DNA of 64,000 nt. Origin: Gemmatimonas aurantiaca (GTDB taxonomy: Bacteria; Gemmatimonadota; Gemmatimonadetes; Gemmatimonadales; Gemmatimonadaceae). Under the pieces are notes generated by a model. That model saw nothing but the letters and a program-made list of their open reading frames with translations. It did no database searches and was not told the origin of the DNA. The stretch covers positions 205,160 through 269,159 of the forward strand of contig NZ_JBBCJO010000010.1 of NCBI RefSeq assembly GCF_037190085.1, read 5' to 3'. Below, one piece after another: positions 50,592 to 60,076 of this stretch (positions within the stretch are counted from its first letter, which is position 1; the number at the start of each line of letters is the position of its first letter). A program made the translations under genes and the position numbers.

Positions 50592-51923
50592 ATGACTGCC
50601 GCCGCCACTGCTTCCCAATCGCTCGACGCGCTCTGGATGCCCTTCACCGCGAACAAGGCATACAAGGCGCATCCCCGCATTCTCGTGAGTGCGAAGGACA
50701 TGCACTATCGCTCGGATGACGGACGCGAGATCCTCGATGGTACGGCCGGCCTCTGGTGTGTGAATGCCGGTCACTGTCGACAGTCGATCGTGGATGCGAT
50801 GATGCAGGCCGCCACCACGCTCGACTATGCGCCGGGGTTCCAGATGGGACATCCGCTCATGTTCGCGCTGGCGGGGCGTCTCGCGGCCGTGCTCCCCGAC
50901 GGCATGGACAGTGTGTTCTTCTCGGGATCCGGCAGTGAGTCGGTGGACAGTGCACTGAAGATCGCCCTGGCCTACCATCAGGCGCGTGGTGAGCCGCAGC
51001 GTGTGCGCTTCATCGGCCGTCAGCGCGGCTATCATGGCGTGGGTTTCGGTGGCATTTCCGTTGGTGGGATCGAGAACAACCGCAAGACGTTCGCGGCGCA
51101 GCTGCTGCCGCACGTCGACCATCTGCCGCACACATTCGACCTCGCCCATCAGGCGTTCTCGAAAGGGCAACCGCAGTGGGGTGGACATCTGGCGGATGCG
51201 CTCGAGGAACTGGTGACCAGACACGGCGCCGAAACGATCGCCGCGGTGATCGTCGAACCGATGGCGGGATCCACCGGCGTCCTGCTGCCGCCGGTGGGAT
51301 ATCTGGAACGGCTGCGTGAGCTGTGCACCAAATACGGCATTCTGCTCATCTTCGACGAAGTCATCACCGGCTTCGGTCGGGTGGGTGCGCCGTTTGCCGC
51401 TCAGGTCTTCGGGGTCACGCCCGATATCCTCACCGTGGCCAAGGGGCTCACGAACGCGGCCGTGCCCATGGGCGCCACCTGCGTGAAGACGTCGATCTAT
51501 GACACAGTCGTCCAGTCCTCACCGCGTGGCATCGAGTTCTTCCACGGATATACGTACAGCGGTCATCCGCTTGCCGCGGCGGCGGGGCTTGCCGCGCTCG
51601 ATGTATACCAGAACGAAGGGCTGCTCACCCGGGCCGCCACACTCGGCCCCGTGTGGGAGGAAGCACTGCACAGCCTGCGTGATGCGCCGCATGTGATCGA
51701 CATCCGCAACATCGGTCTGGTGGGCGGTATCGAGCTCGCCGTGCGTGACGGCGTGGCGGGTGCCCGTGGCTACGATGTGTTCACCAATGCGTTCCACGCG
51801 CAGGACGCGCTGATCCGGGTCACCGGGGACATCATCGCGCTGTCGCCGCCGCTCATCATCAGCGAAGAACAGATCCACGAACTGGTCGGCAAGGTCCGCC
51901 GCGCCATCGAGGCCACGGCGTAG
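50592..51923 (+). CDS. Omega-amino acid:pyruvate aminotransferase (class III)
   Basis: A 443-residue PLP aminotransferase. The N-terminus DALWMPFTANKAYKAHPR is typical of beta-alanine:pyruvate transaminase. GTAGLWCVNAGHCR, the PLP-binding GSGSESVDSALK, IFDEVITGFGRVGAPFAAQ and catalytic Lys284 in TVAKGLTNAAVPMG are intact. Family members convert beta-alanine to malonate semialdehyde; the MmsA at 38 kb could act next. The start ATG 50592 begins the conserved N-terminus, after the terminator. Confidence 0.92.
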   Translation: MTAAATASQSLDALWMPFTANKAYKAHPRILVSAKDMHYRSDDGREILDGTAGLWCVNAGHCRQSIVDAMMQAATTLDYAPGFQMGHPLMFALAGRLAAVLPDGMDSVFFSGSGSESVDSALKIALAYHQARGEPQRVRFIGRQRGYHGVGFGGISVGGIENNRKTFAAQLLPHVDHLPHTFDLAHQAFSKGQPQWGGHLADALEELVTRHGAETIAAVIVEPMAGSTGVLLPPVGYLERLRELCTKYGILLIFDEVITGFGRVGAPFAAQVFGVTPDILTVAKGLTNAAVPMGATCVKTSIYDTVVQSSPRGIEFFHGYTYSGHPLAAAAGLAALDVYQNEGLLTRAATLGPVWEEALHSLRDAPHVIDIRNIGLVGGIELAVRDGVAGARGYDVFTNAFHAQDALIRVTGDIIALSPPLIISEEQIHELVGKVRRAIEATA

Positions 51924-51933
51924 GAGTGCCATC

Positions 51934-51954
51934 CGACGCCGTGTTGTGGCGTCG
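51934..51954 (+). terminator. Hairpin after aminotransferase gene
   Basis: CGACGCC / GGCGTCG stem of 7 bp with a 7-nt loop, 11 nt after the stop. No T-tract, so the call is weak. Confidence 0.35.
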
Positions 51955-52020
51955 ATGTCATGAGGTCGTGACAAGATTCGGATAGCGTGATGCCGGTTAC
52001 ACACCTCAACCGGTCTCACT

Positions 52021-54783
52021 ATGCGTTCGTTCGTTTGCACGCGCTCCCGCCTCGCGGGAGCGCTGGGTCTTGTCGTTGCCCTCATCGTACCAGGTGACAT
52101 TATCCAGGCCCAGTCGCCCTCCGGCGAAATCGGTGGGCGCGTCCGGAGTCAGTCCGGCGCCTTTCTGGAAGGGGCCACCGTGCGCGTGGATGGTACGGTG
52201 CTCGAATCCATCACCGGTCGTGAAGGGCAATTCGTCATTCGTGGCGTGAGTGCGGGCACCCAGACACTGGTGGTGCGCTATCTCGGGTATGCCGTGTCGC
52301 GTGTTCCGGTGACGGTGGAGGCTGCACGAAAGGCCGATATCGACGTGCTGCTCACGCCGAATCTCGAGACCGTGACGACCATAGGGCAGGTGGCCGGCCA
52401 GGCAACGGCCATCAACCTCCAGCGCTCGAGCGACAATCTCAAGACCGTGGTGTCGCGCGAGGCGCTGGGCCTGGTGCAGGAAGGCAATATCGGCGATGCC
52501 CTGCTGCGACTTCCCGGCATCATCGTCGAGACGCGCGCCGGCGTGAATCGCACGGCGACCATTCGTGGTCTGGCGCCGCAGTACAACTCCGTCACCGTGG
52601 ACGGGCTGCCCATCACGAATGTCGACGGCAATCGCGACGTGGCGCTCGACGAGTTTCCCTATGCGACTCTTTCGCGTGTGGAAGTGACCAAGACGCTGAC
52701 GCCCGATCTGCCGGGTGATGGCATCGGCGGTTCGCTCAATCTCGTCACCCGCACCGCCTTCGATGCACCGGGGCGCACACTGGCATTCAATGTGGGTGGC
52801 ACCAGCAACCAGCGGGGCAACACCTTCAACAAGCAGCTCGAGCTGGTCGTGGGCGACCGGCTGGGCGCGAAGAAAAACATCGGGTACCTGTTCACGGGTT
52901 CGTATTTCCACGACTATCGCGGCTACGATGGGTCGGACAATACGTACAGCACGGTGGGCACCAATCCGTTCGTCCTGGCGAGCAACAATGTCTACGACCG
53001 GGGCGAAGAAAAGCGGCGCACGGGTCTGGGGTTCAACATCGGCTATCGTCCGACGACCGGCACCACGCTGTACGCCAAGGCCATCTGGAGCGACGACTAT
53101 CGCTGGCTGGATCAGAAGGGCACGACCTGGCGCCCGACAACATCCCAGGTGGACGACATCACCTTCTATCGTGAGCCGCACAATCTGTTCCAGATGTACA
53201 TCGTCGGTGGCACGGCGCAGTTCGGGTCGTGGAACACCGACGTGCGCGCCTCCCACTCACGTGCGGACAAGACCTATCCGGCCACCATGCAGATCACGAC
53301 GCGTGTGTCGAACGTGGCCATGACCAGCGACATGTCCGAGCCGCGTTTCCCGAACTTCACGGTCACCAACGGCGTGGATCTCACGAACAAGTCCCTGCAA
53401 CGGCTGGTGAACGTCGACCAGACACAGGCCCCCCGCAAGGAAGACGAGACCACGGTCGATCTCAGTGCCCGGCGCACGTTTTCGCTGAACGGCCTGCCGT
53501 TCGCGCTCAAGTTCGGCGCCCGCAACTCCTCCAAGCATTCGTCGCAGTCCCAACCCATCTACGCCCGCTACACGCTCAGCGCCGCCAATTCGGCGAGTAT
53601 CACGCCCACGCTCGCCCGGGATGTCGCCACCCCGGATTTCATGCCCGCGTCGAATGGTCGCTCCCGTCTGCTGCCCTTCTTTCCCGACTACGATCGGTGG
53701 TTGCAGGCCGTGCAGAGTGGCGGCGGTCCCTTCCTGGTGAGCGAGCCGTTCACGACGCAGGGTCGGGCCAACAGCAACTTCGGTATCGACGAGTCGATCA
53801 CGGCGGCGTTCGCGATGGGCACGCTCGACATCGGAACGGTTCGCCTGATCGGCGGTGCGCGCTTCGAACACACGGCCAATTCGGGCCGGGCCAACCTGGT
53901 GCGCACGGCCACGGTGAATGGTGTCACGACGGTGACCGGTGTCGTGGAGCAGAATTCGAGTGCGTCCTACGACAACGTGTTGCCAAGCCTGCATCTGCGG
54001 TATCAACCGCTGGTGCCGCTGGTACTGCGCGCGTCGTTCACCACGGGCATGTCGCGTCCCGCCCCGGGCGATCTCATTCCCAGCGCACAGGTCAACGCGC
54101 AGCTGAATCCGCCCACCGTCGTCGTGGGTAACCCCGATCTCAAGCCGGCCACGGCGAAGAATTGGGATGCGAGCGCCGAGTATGCACTGGGCGAACTGGG
54201 CGCGATGTCGGTGTCGCTGTTCCGGAAGGACATCGAATCGTTCGTCTTCAGCCAGCGCACCCGTCTCACCACGGGCGATTTTGCGGGTTACGACGAACAG
54301 CGTCGGGTGAATTCGGAAGGTGGCAACTCGGAAGGCATCGAGCTGGCCTGGGTGCAGCGGTTCAACATGCTCCCCGGGCTGCTCAGCGGCCTGGGCATCG
54401 AAAGCAACTACAGCGTGATCCGGAGCGAGGCCCGCTACCCCGGTCGTTCGGAATCCTTGCCGCTCACGGGACCGGCCCGGGAGGTGCTCAACCTCATCGG
54501 GTTCTACAACCTGCGCGGCTTCGAATTGCGGGCTTCGTACGTTCAGCGGTCGGCCCGTCTGTCGGCGGTTGGCGCGAGCCTTGCCCAGGATCGCTACTTC
54601 GCGCCGGACAAACTGGTCGATCTCACGTTCGGTTACGGCATGCCGCGATTCGGGTCGATCTTCCTGAACGTCCGGAATGCCGGCAATGCACCAACCGTGG
54701 AGTACGTGGGCGATCGCAGCCATCCGGTCTCCACGACCTACTACGGACGCCAGATCAATTTCGGCATTCGTCATGGCATGTAA
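52021..54783 (+). CDS. TonB-dependent receptor with carboxypeptidase-regulatory N-terminus
   Basis: A 920-residue outer-membrane receptor. A signal peptide (residues 1-31, ending DIIQAQ) is followed by a CarboxypepD-like sandwich (GGRVRSQSGAFLEGATVRVDG), the plug (NIGDALLRLPGI, RTATIRGLAPQYNSVTVDGLP, VEVTKTLTPDLPGDGIGGSLNL) and a 22-strand-type barrel. The plug style matches FecA/CirA-like receptors of the 'TonB-dependent receptor' group lacking SusD partners. The ligand is unknown; no siderophore gene is nearby. Confidence 0.92.
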   Translation: MRSFVCTRSRLAGALGLVVALIVPGDIIQAQSPSGEIGGRVRSQSGAFLEGATVRVDGTVLESITGREGQFVIRGVSAGTQTLVVRYLGYAVSRVPVTVEAARKADIDVLLTPNLETVTTIGQVAGQATAINLQRSSDNLKTVVSREALGLVQEGNIGDALLRLPGIIVETRAGVNRTATIRGLAPQYNSVTVDGLPITNVDGNRDVALDEFPYATLSRVEVTKTLTPDLPGDGIGGSLNLVTRTAFDAPGRTLAFNVGGTSNQRGNTFNKQLELVVGDRLGAKKNIGYLFTGSYFHDYRGYDGSDNTYSTVGTNPFVLASNNVYDRGEEKRRTGLGFNIGYRPTTGTTLYAKAIWSDDYRWLDQKGTTWRPTTSQVDDITFYREPHNLFQMYIVGGTAQFGSWNTDVRASHSRADKTYPATMQITTRVSNVAMTSDMSEPRFPNFTVTNGVDLTNKSLQRLVNVDQTQAPRKEDETTVDLSARRTFSLNGLPFALKFGARNSSKHSSQSQPIYARYTLSAANSASITPTLARDVATPDFMPASNGRSRLLPFFPDYDRWLQAVQSGGGPFLVSEPFTTQGRANSNFGIDESITAAFAMGTLDIGTVRLIGGARFEHTANSGRANLVRTATVNGVTTVTGVVEQNSSASYDNVLPSLHLRYQPLVPLVLRASFTTGMSRPAPGDLIPSAQVNAQLNPPTVVVGNPDLKPATAKNWDASAEYALGELGAMSVSLFRKDIESFVFSQRTRLTTGDFAGYDEQRRVNSEGGNSEGIELAWVQRFNMLPGLLSGLGIESNYSVIRSEARYPGRSESLPLTGPAREVLNLIGFYNLRGFELRASYVQRSARLSAVGASLAQDRYFAPDKLVDLTFGYGMPRFGSIFLNVRNAGNAPTVEYVGDRSHPVSTTYYGRQINFGIRHGM

Positions 54784-54817
54784 GGCACGGTGGACGACAT
54801 GCGTGCGCACTGATCGG

Positions 54818-54845
54818 CGGCGCCCGGGAATCATTCCGGGCGCCG
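54818..54845 (+). terminator. GC-rich hairpin between TonB receptor and phosphoesterase
   Basis: A 10-bp stem (CGGCGCCCGG / CCGGGCGCCG) with an 8-nt loop and only TT after it. It fits a terminator or attenuator and supports the downstream start at 54866. Confidence 0.6.
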
Positions 54846-54865
54846 TTGGTGCACATGTCGCCTCG

Positions 54866-56017
54866 ATGATCGGAATCCTGGCCATCGCCGTGGTGCTCGC
54901 CGGATTTCCGTGGCAGGTCGCCACGGCACAGCGTCCTGGTGAGCCATTCACGTTTGCGCTGGTCTCCGATCTGCACTATGGCCTCACGCGTCCTCGCTTT
55001 CTCGGCGATAGTGCGGTCCCTGCGTGGCGGGTGAACGCCGCGTTGGCCGAAGTCCTGCGATCGTTGCCCATCCGCACGCTTCCCGACGACGGGGGCGTAC
55101 AGGCTGGAGCCGTGGTGGGGGATCTCGCATTCGTGGCCGTGACCGGGGATATCGCCAATCGGGCCGAAGCCGGTGTGCAGCCGGCCGCAGTTTCCTGGCG
55201 TGAATTCCTGACCACCTTCGTGCAGCCGCTCAGTCGCGATCGTCGTGCACCGTTGCCGGTCTTCGCCGCGGCAGGCAATCATGACGCCTCCAACGCCATC
55301 GGCTATGTTCCGGCGCTCGCGCCGTCCGTAGACACGACGGCCATGAGTGGTCTCTACCGCCGGGCCGAGCGACAGGATGAACAGGCACTACTGACTGCAG
55401 AGCACGATCCGCTGCGCCAGCCATTCGACTATGCACGCGATCGTGTGCACTATGTGCGATGGGTTGGCGGTGTCGCCATCATGGTATTGCACATCTGGCC
55501 CGATGCGGGCGAGCGTGAATGGATGGAGCGGGAGCTCGCCATGATTCCCGATACCGTACCCGTGCTGCTGTTTGCGCACGATCCACCGCTGGTGGATCCA
55601 CGCCACTTCACGGCGCCTGATGGCGGACCGCCGGGTACCGGCGGATTCCAGGGGCTGCTCACGGAACGCTGGCGCGGCGAACCTCTGCCGGCTGCCCGAT
55701 TGGAGGGCTCACGCACGCTCGAGGAATTCCGCACGTTGCTGCGTCGGCATCGCAACATCCGCGCGTACTTTCACGGGCATGAAAACTGGACTGAATATCA
55801 TGCACTCCGCGATGCCGATGGAACACCACTGTTGCCGGCGTTTCGTGTCGACTCGCCACTCAAGGGACGGGATTCCGCCGGCGACGATGCGAAACTTGCA
55901 TTCCTGCTCGTGAGCATCGATGCCGATCGTCGTCACCTCACGGTGCGGGAGTATCGCTGGGCCCTGCCGCCAGACATGTCGCCCTGGGGCGCGGAGATCA
56001 GTATCCCCTTGCGGTGA
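54866..56017 (+). CDS. Exported metallophosphoesterase (calcineurin-like)
   Basis: A 383-residue phosphoesterase. The signal peptide (MIGILAIAVVLAGFPWQVATAQ) decides the start. Metal motifs are VSDLHYG, VTGDIANR, GNHDAS, HDPP and HGHENW, the pattern of class III phosphoesterases. The substrate is unknown; phosphodiester or nucleotide cleavage at the cell envelope is likely. In-frame starts further upstream (54773) run through the hairpin and lack a signal. Confidence 0.88.
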   Translation: MIGILAIAVVLAGFPWQVATAQRPGEPFTFALVSDLHYGLTRPRFLGDSAVPAWRVNAALAEVLRSLPIRTLPDDGGVQAGAVVGDLAFVAVTGDIANRAEAGVQPAAVSWREFLTTFVQPLSRDRRAPLPVFAAAGNHDASNAIGYVPALAPSVDTTAMSGLYRRAERQDEQALLTAEHDPLRQPFDYARDRVHYVRWVGGVAIMVLHIWPDAGEREWMERELAMIPDTVPVLLFAHDPPLVDPRHFTAPDGGPPGTGGFQGLLTERWRGEPLPAARLEGSRTLEEFRTLLRRHRNIRAYFHGHENWTEYHALRDADGTPLLPAFRVDSPLKGRDSAGDDAKLAFLLVSIDADRRHLTVREYRWALPPDMSPWGAEISIPLR

Positions 56018-56044
56018 GCGGCCACGATGCCCGCCGGCGGCGCA

Positions 56045-57151
56045 TCATCGCCGCGCCGCCCACGCCGCGAGCATTGCCTTTTCCTTCGCTTCGGGCAGCA
56101 CCCACTTTGCCGCCGCCCGGCGATCGGCCGGAAGACTGTCGAACCAGGCCAATGTGTCCCGAAGGGTGTCCGCCATGGGCCGCGGCGACAGTCCCGCGCT
56201 CCACGATCGTGTGGAGACGATCGATGTGTGTCCCAGATCGTTTCCGCGCGCGAGAATCCAGGGCACGACTCCGTCGATGTCATGCGCCGCGAGGAAGCCG
56301 TAGTCGTCCACCCAGTGCAGTGAGACCCTGGCATCGAGCGTCTTCACGGCCTGTGCCAGGAACTGCTCCACGGTCATCGGCGTGCGCGGGCCGATGGCGT
56401 TGTAGATACCGCTGCCGTGCTGTTCCGCGAGACGCAGCATGAATGCCGCGAGATCCCGGACATCGATGAATTGCACGCGATCGGTTTTGCGACCCGGTGC
56501 GAGAACGTCGCCGCCACGCGCCAGACGCACCGGCCAGTACGTGAAGCGATCGGTATAGTCGCCAGGACCGACGATGTAGGTGGGACGCACCACGATGCCC
56601 CGTGCGCCGAAGACATCCTGTACGATCGCTTCACATTGCGCCTTGTTGGTGCCGAACACTTCGCTGCCATCCTTCGGGTCGGCCAGCGCGGTGTGCACGG
56701 CATCACCTTCCGCAAGACCGGTGCGCAGATAGGGGTAGTAGGCGCCAGTCGACGAGGTGAAGAGGTAACGGCCACTCTCTCTGAGCAGGGCAGTCGATTG
56801 ACGCACCCACTCGGGATTGGTGGCGGAATCGTCGATGACGGCATCCCATGTCCGTCCACGCAGTGCATCGAGCTGACCATTACGATCGCCGACGAGTCGT
56901 TCCACGGAGGACGGCAGGTCACCGTCGCGACGGCCACGCGTGAAGATGGAAACGGTGTGTCCATGCTCCACCGCCAGTCGCACGAGATGCGGTCCGATGA
57001 ATCCGGTCCCTCCGAGGATCAGGAGCTTCATGGCCTTGACGGGCTGCATCGACTCGGGCGACATGGATCTTGCGTGCAGCAGCGTCGACGGGACGGTCGA
57101 AGCGGCGGCCAGCAGACCGGCCTGCTGCAGGAAAGAGCGACGCGTGGTCAT
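56045..57151 (-). CDS. Tat-exported NAD-dependent epimerase/dehydratase family protein
   Basis: A 368-residue SDR-extended protein. Its N-terminus TTRRSFLQQAGLLAAASTVPS is a twin-arginine signal, so a cofactor-loaded protein is probably exported folded. The Rossmann motif is LLILGGTGFIGPHLVRLA (about 42-59); the catalytic region is atypical (SSTGAYYPY and FGTNKAQCE). Sugar or flavonoid-like epimerase relatives exist, but no substrate is suggested by the context. It is divergent from the DUF5916 gene. Confidence 0.85.
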   Translation of the reverse strand: MTTRRSFLQQAGLLAAASTVPSTLLHARSMSPESMQPVKAMKLLILGGTGFIGPHLVRLAVEHGHTVSIFTRGRRDGDLPSSVERLVGDRNGQLDALRGRTWDAVIDDSATNPEWVRQSTALLRESGRYLFTSSTGAYYPYLRTGLAEGDAVHTALADPKDGSEVFGTNKAQCEAIVQDVFGARGIVVRPTYIVGPGDYTDRFTYWPVRLARGGDVLAPGRKTDRVQFIDVRDLAAFMLRLAEQHGSGIYNAIGPRTPMTVEQFLAQAVKTLDARVSLHWVDDYGFLAAHDIDGVVPWILARGNDLGHTSIVSTRSWSAGLSPRPMADTLRDTLAWFDSLPADRRAAAKWVLPEAKEKAMLAAWAARR

Positions 57152-57397
57152 GAAGGAAATGGCGGAAGGAGATGAAACACATGTGCTGCAAGGCCCGTTG
57201 GATTTTCTACGTTGCCTCCGCTCACCTCTCCGGGCAACAGGGGCGTCCGGTCTCCGGAAGCCCCGGATGCATCGGCGTCCTGCCCGCATTTCGTCGGCGT
57301 TCTGTTCGTGTTGCGTTGGCGTTTCAACCTTTTCGGCGCTGACGCTGTCCAACCGATGCTCCCCGTCCAGCCCTCCCGCAACCAGCTGCGTCTCCAT

Positions 57398-59980
57398 ATG
57401 CGGTTCGTCTCGCTTATCATCCCATTCGTCGCTCTCACTGCCGCTTCGGCCCAGCCGGCACCGGTGGTGGCGACCACCGCGGTGTCCGCGCGTCGTGCGA
57501 ATGCAGGCCGCACGCCCGATCCCGCGCCGGCGCCGGTGCCCAGCCCGGAGCGGGCCCATCGCGCACCCCGCATCGATGGACGTGGTGACGATGAGATCTG
57601 GCGCACGGCGCGACCCATTACGGAGTTCCGGCAATGGGAACCGGTGGAAGACGGCGATCCTTCGTTCCGCACCGAAGCCCGGGTCGCATACGACTCGCGC
57701 AATCTGTATGTGCTCGTGCGCAACTTCGATCCCCATCCGGACAGTCTGCTGTCGGTGCTGCAGCGGCGTGACGGAATGGCACTGTCGGACGACATCATTC
57801 TCGGCGTCGATTCCTACAACGACAAGCGCACGGGTTACATGTTCCGTCTCACGCCGGCGGGCACGATGTCCGATGGCTATGTCTTCAACGACGGAGAGGA
57901 AGACTGGGGATGGAATGCGGTCTGGGAAGGTGCGGCGCAGATCGATTCGCTCGGCTGGACCGCCGAGTATCGCATTCCTCTCAGTCAGTTGCGGTATGTG
58001 CCGAGTGGCGACAACACGTTCGGCATTCTCCTCATGCGCCGTATCGCGCGACGTGGTGAGCGCGTCTCGTGGCCGCTGTTCCGGAAGTCGCGTACCGGCA
58101 TGGTGAGCCAGTGGTCGTCCATGCCCGGGTTCACATCGCTCTCGGCGCCGCGCCGCATGGAGATATTGCCGTACACCGTTGCACGGTATGGTGCGAGCCC
58201 GCTCGGTGATGGAACGCCGCGCAATGCGACCCATTCGCAGATCGGTGCCGACATGAAGGTCGGGCTGACCTCCAATATCACGCTCGATGCCGCGGTGAAC
58301 CCCGACTTCGGTCAGGTGGAGGCCGATCCGGGTGTGCTCAATCTCAGCGCGTTCGAGCAGTTCTTCGCCGAGCGGCGTCCGTTCTTTCTGGAAGGCAGTG
58401 GCATCTTCCGTTACGACATCGACTGCAATGACGGCAGCTGCACCGGTCTGTTCTACTCGCGGCGCATCGGCCGCGCCCCGCAACTGCGTAACCAGTTCGG
58501 CGATGCCGCATCACCGCTGCAGTCGCGCATCCTTGGTGCCGCGAAGGTGACCGGCCGCCTTGGCAACGGCCTTTCCATCGGCGTCATGGATGCGGTCACC
58601 GAACGCGAAGCCGGCACGCAGCTCCGCACCATCGAGCCGCAGACGAACTATGCGGTGATGCGCCTGCAGCAGGATCTGGCCGGTGGCAACAGCGGCGTCG
58701 GATTCATGCTGACCAACACGGCCCGGCAAACCGATCAGTGGACGCGAAACGTGCTGCGCGGCAACGCCTGGACCGGCGGTTTCGATGCACGACACCGGTT
58801 CGCGGGCAACCGCTGGCAGGTGAACGCCCAACTCGCAGGCTCGCAGGTGAGTGGCACGGCCCAGGCCATCGCGCTCACGCAACGCTCCAATGTGCATCTC
58901 TTCCAACGGTCCGGTGCGGATCATCTCGACTACGACAGCACCCGCACCAGTCTCTCCGGATGGATGACCCAGGCGTCGCTCAACAAACAGGGCGGCGGTA
59001 TCACACGGATGAGCAGCAGCATCTGGTATATCGCTCCGGGGTTCGAGATCAACGATGTGGGGTTCCGCACGCGCAGCGATGAGACCGGAGCCTCCTTCTG
59101 GATGCAACTGCGCCCGGTGAAGCCCGTGGGCTTCTTCCGGCAGGCCAATGTCAACTTCAATGCGTGGGGCACAGCCAATACCGGCGGCATGATCCTGAAC
59201 AACGGGGGAAACGTCAACGGCTGGGGCGAGTTCCGGAATTTCTGGAGTGCAAACGGTGGCATCGGGTTCAACGACCTCATCACGGCCTATTCCGATCGGA
59301 ATGCCCGCGGCGGCCCGGCCATCTACATGCCGCGTCGGATGAACACGTGGTGGAACGTGAATGGCGACAACCGTCGCGACATCGCGCCGAACTTCGGCGG
59401 CGGTGGCGGGCGTCGCCTCGATGGCCTCGGCAGCAACTGGAACGCCTATGTCGGCGCCCGGGTGCGCGTCGGCTCGCAGTTCAACGGCAATGTGAGCTTC
59501 AGCTACAGCCGCAACATCGACGATCAGCAGTGGTACGGCAACTACGTGGACAATGGCGTGACCGCCTTCACGTTCGGGCGGCTGTACCAGTCCACGAGTT
59601 CGATGACCATGCGCATGAACTACACCATCACGCCGACGCTGAGCTTCGAAAGCTATCTGCAGCCGTTCGTGAGCACTGGACGTTACACCGACTGGCGTAC
59701 ACTCCAGGATGGTCGGTCATCGAATCGGGACGAGCGATTCCGCCCGTACACCCTGCGTGGCAATCCCGATGGCTTCCGCTTCGGACAGCTGCGGACGAAC
59801 AATGTCGTCCGCTGGGAATATCGTCCCGGGTCGGTACTGTTCTTCGTCTGGACACAGGGCCGGGACGCCAGTGAGGCCAATCCCGAACAGTACGGCGTGG
59901 GTTCGAGCTACTCCAACATCTTCTCCCGCCGCCCCGACAACGTCTTCCTGATCAAAGCGAGCTACTGGCTGGGCCGGTGA
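57398..59980 (+). CDS. DUF5916 protein with CBM9-like N-terminal domain
   Basis: An 860-residue exported protein. A signal peptide (LIIPFVALTAASAQP) and Pro-rich spacer lead to a carbohydrate-binding family 9-like domain (about 55-230; APRIDGRGDDEIWRTA, RVAYDSRNLYVLVRNFD, WTAEYRIPLSQLRY). The large C-terminal DUF5916 region starts with FGQVEADPGVLNLSAFEQFFAERRPFFLEG and has barrel-like strands, indicating an outer-membrane location. Substrate and partner are unknown. A long terminator hairpin follows. Confidence 0.88.
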   Translation: MRFVSLIIPFVALTAASAQPAPVVATTAVSARRANAGRTPDPAPAPVPSPERAHRAPRIDGRGDDEIWRTARPITEFRQWEPVEDGDPSFRTEARVAYDSRNLYVLVRNFDPHPDSLLSVLQRRDGMALSDDIILGVDSYNDKRTGYMFRLTPAGTMSDGYVFNDGEEDWGWNAVWEGAAQIDSLGWTAEYRIPLSQLRYVPSGDNTFGILLMRRIARRGERVSWPLFRKSRTGMVSQWSSMPGFTSLSAPRRMEILPYTVARYGASPLGDGTPRNATHSQIGADMKVGLTSNITLDAAVNPDFGQVEADPGVLNLSAFEQFFAERRPFFLEGSGIFRYDIDCNDGSCTGLFYSRRIGRAPQLRNQFGDAASPLQSRILGAAKVTGRLGNGLSIGVMDAVTEREAGTQLRTIEPQTNYAVMRLQQDLAGGNSGVGFMLTNTARQTDQWTRNVLRGNAWTGGFDARHRFAGNRWQVNAQLAGSQVSGTAQAIALTQRSNVHLFQRSGADHLDYDSTRTSLSGWMTQASLNKQGGGITRMSSSIWYIAPGFEINDVGFRTRSDETGASFWMQLRPVKPVGFFRQANVNFNAWGTANTGGMILNNGGNVNGWGEFRNFWSANGGIGFNDLITAYSDRNARGGPAIYMPRRMNTWWNVNGDNRRDIAPNFGGGGGRRLDGLGSNWNAYVGARVRVGSQFNGNVSFSYSRNIDDQQWYGNYVDNGVTAFTFGRLYQSTSSMTMRMNYTITPTLSFESYLQPFVSTGRYTDWRTLQDGRSSNRDERFRPYTLRGNPDGFRFGQLRTNNVVRWEYRPGSVLFFVWTQGRDASEANPEQYGVGSSYSNIFSRRPDNVFLIKASYWLGR

Positions 59981-59995
59981 TCGGTGGTAGGATAT

Positions 59996-60041
59996 GAGGC
60001 AGTGCATCGGTCCCCTCTGGGGGCAGCCGGTGCACTGCCTC
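59996..60041 (+). terminator. Long hairpin after DUF5916 gene
   Basis: A 15-bp stem with one G-T-type mismatch (GAGGCAGTGCATCGG / CCGGTGCACTGCCTC) enclosing a small CCCCTCTGGGGG hairpin, 15 nt after the stop. Strong structure without a long T-tract. Confidence 0.65.
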
Positions 60042-60076
60042 GGCGTTTCCATGCCATCCGTCCACCGTGGTGACTG

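Noticed and set aside
53257..54951. 564-codon minus-strand open frame opposite the TonB receptor
   Set aside because: Antisense shadow of a receptor with clear plug and barrel features.
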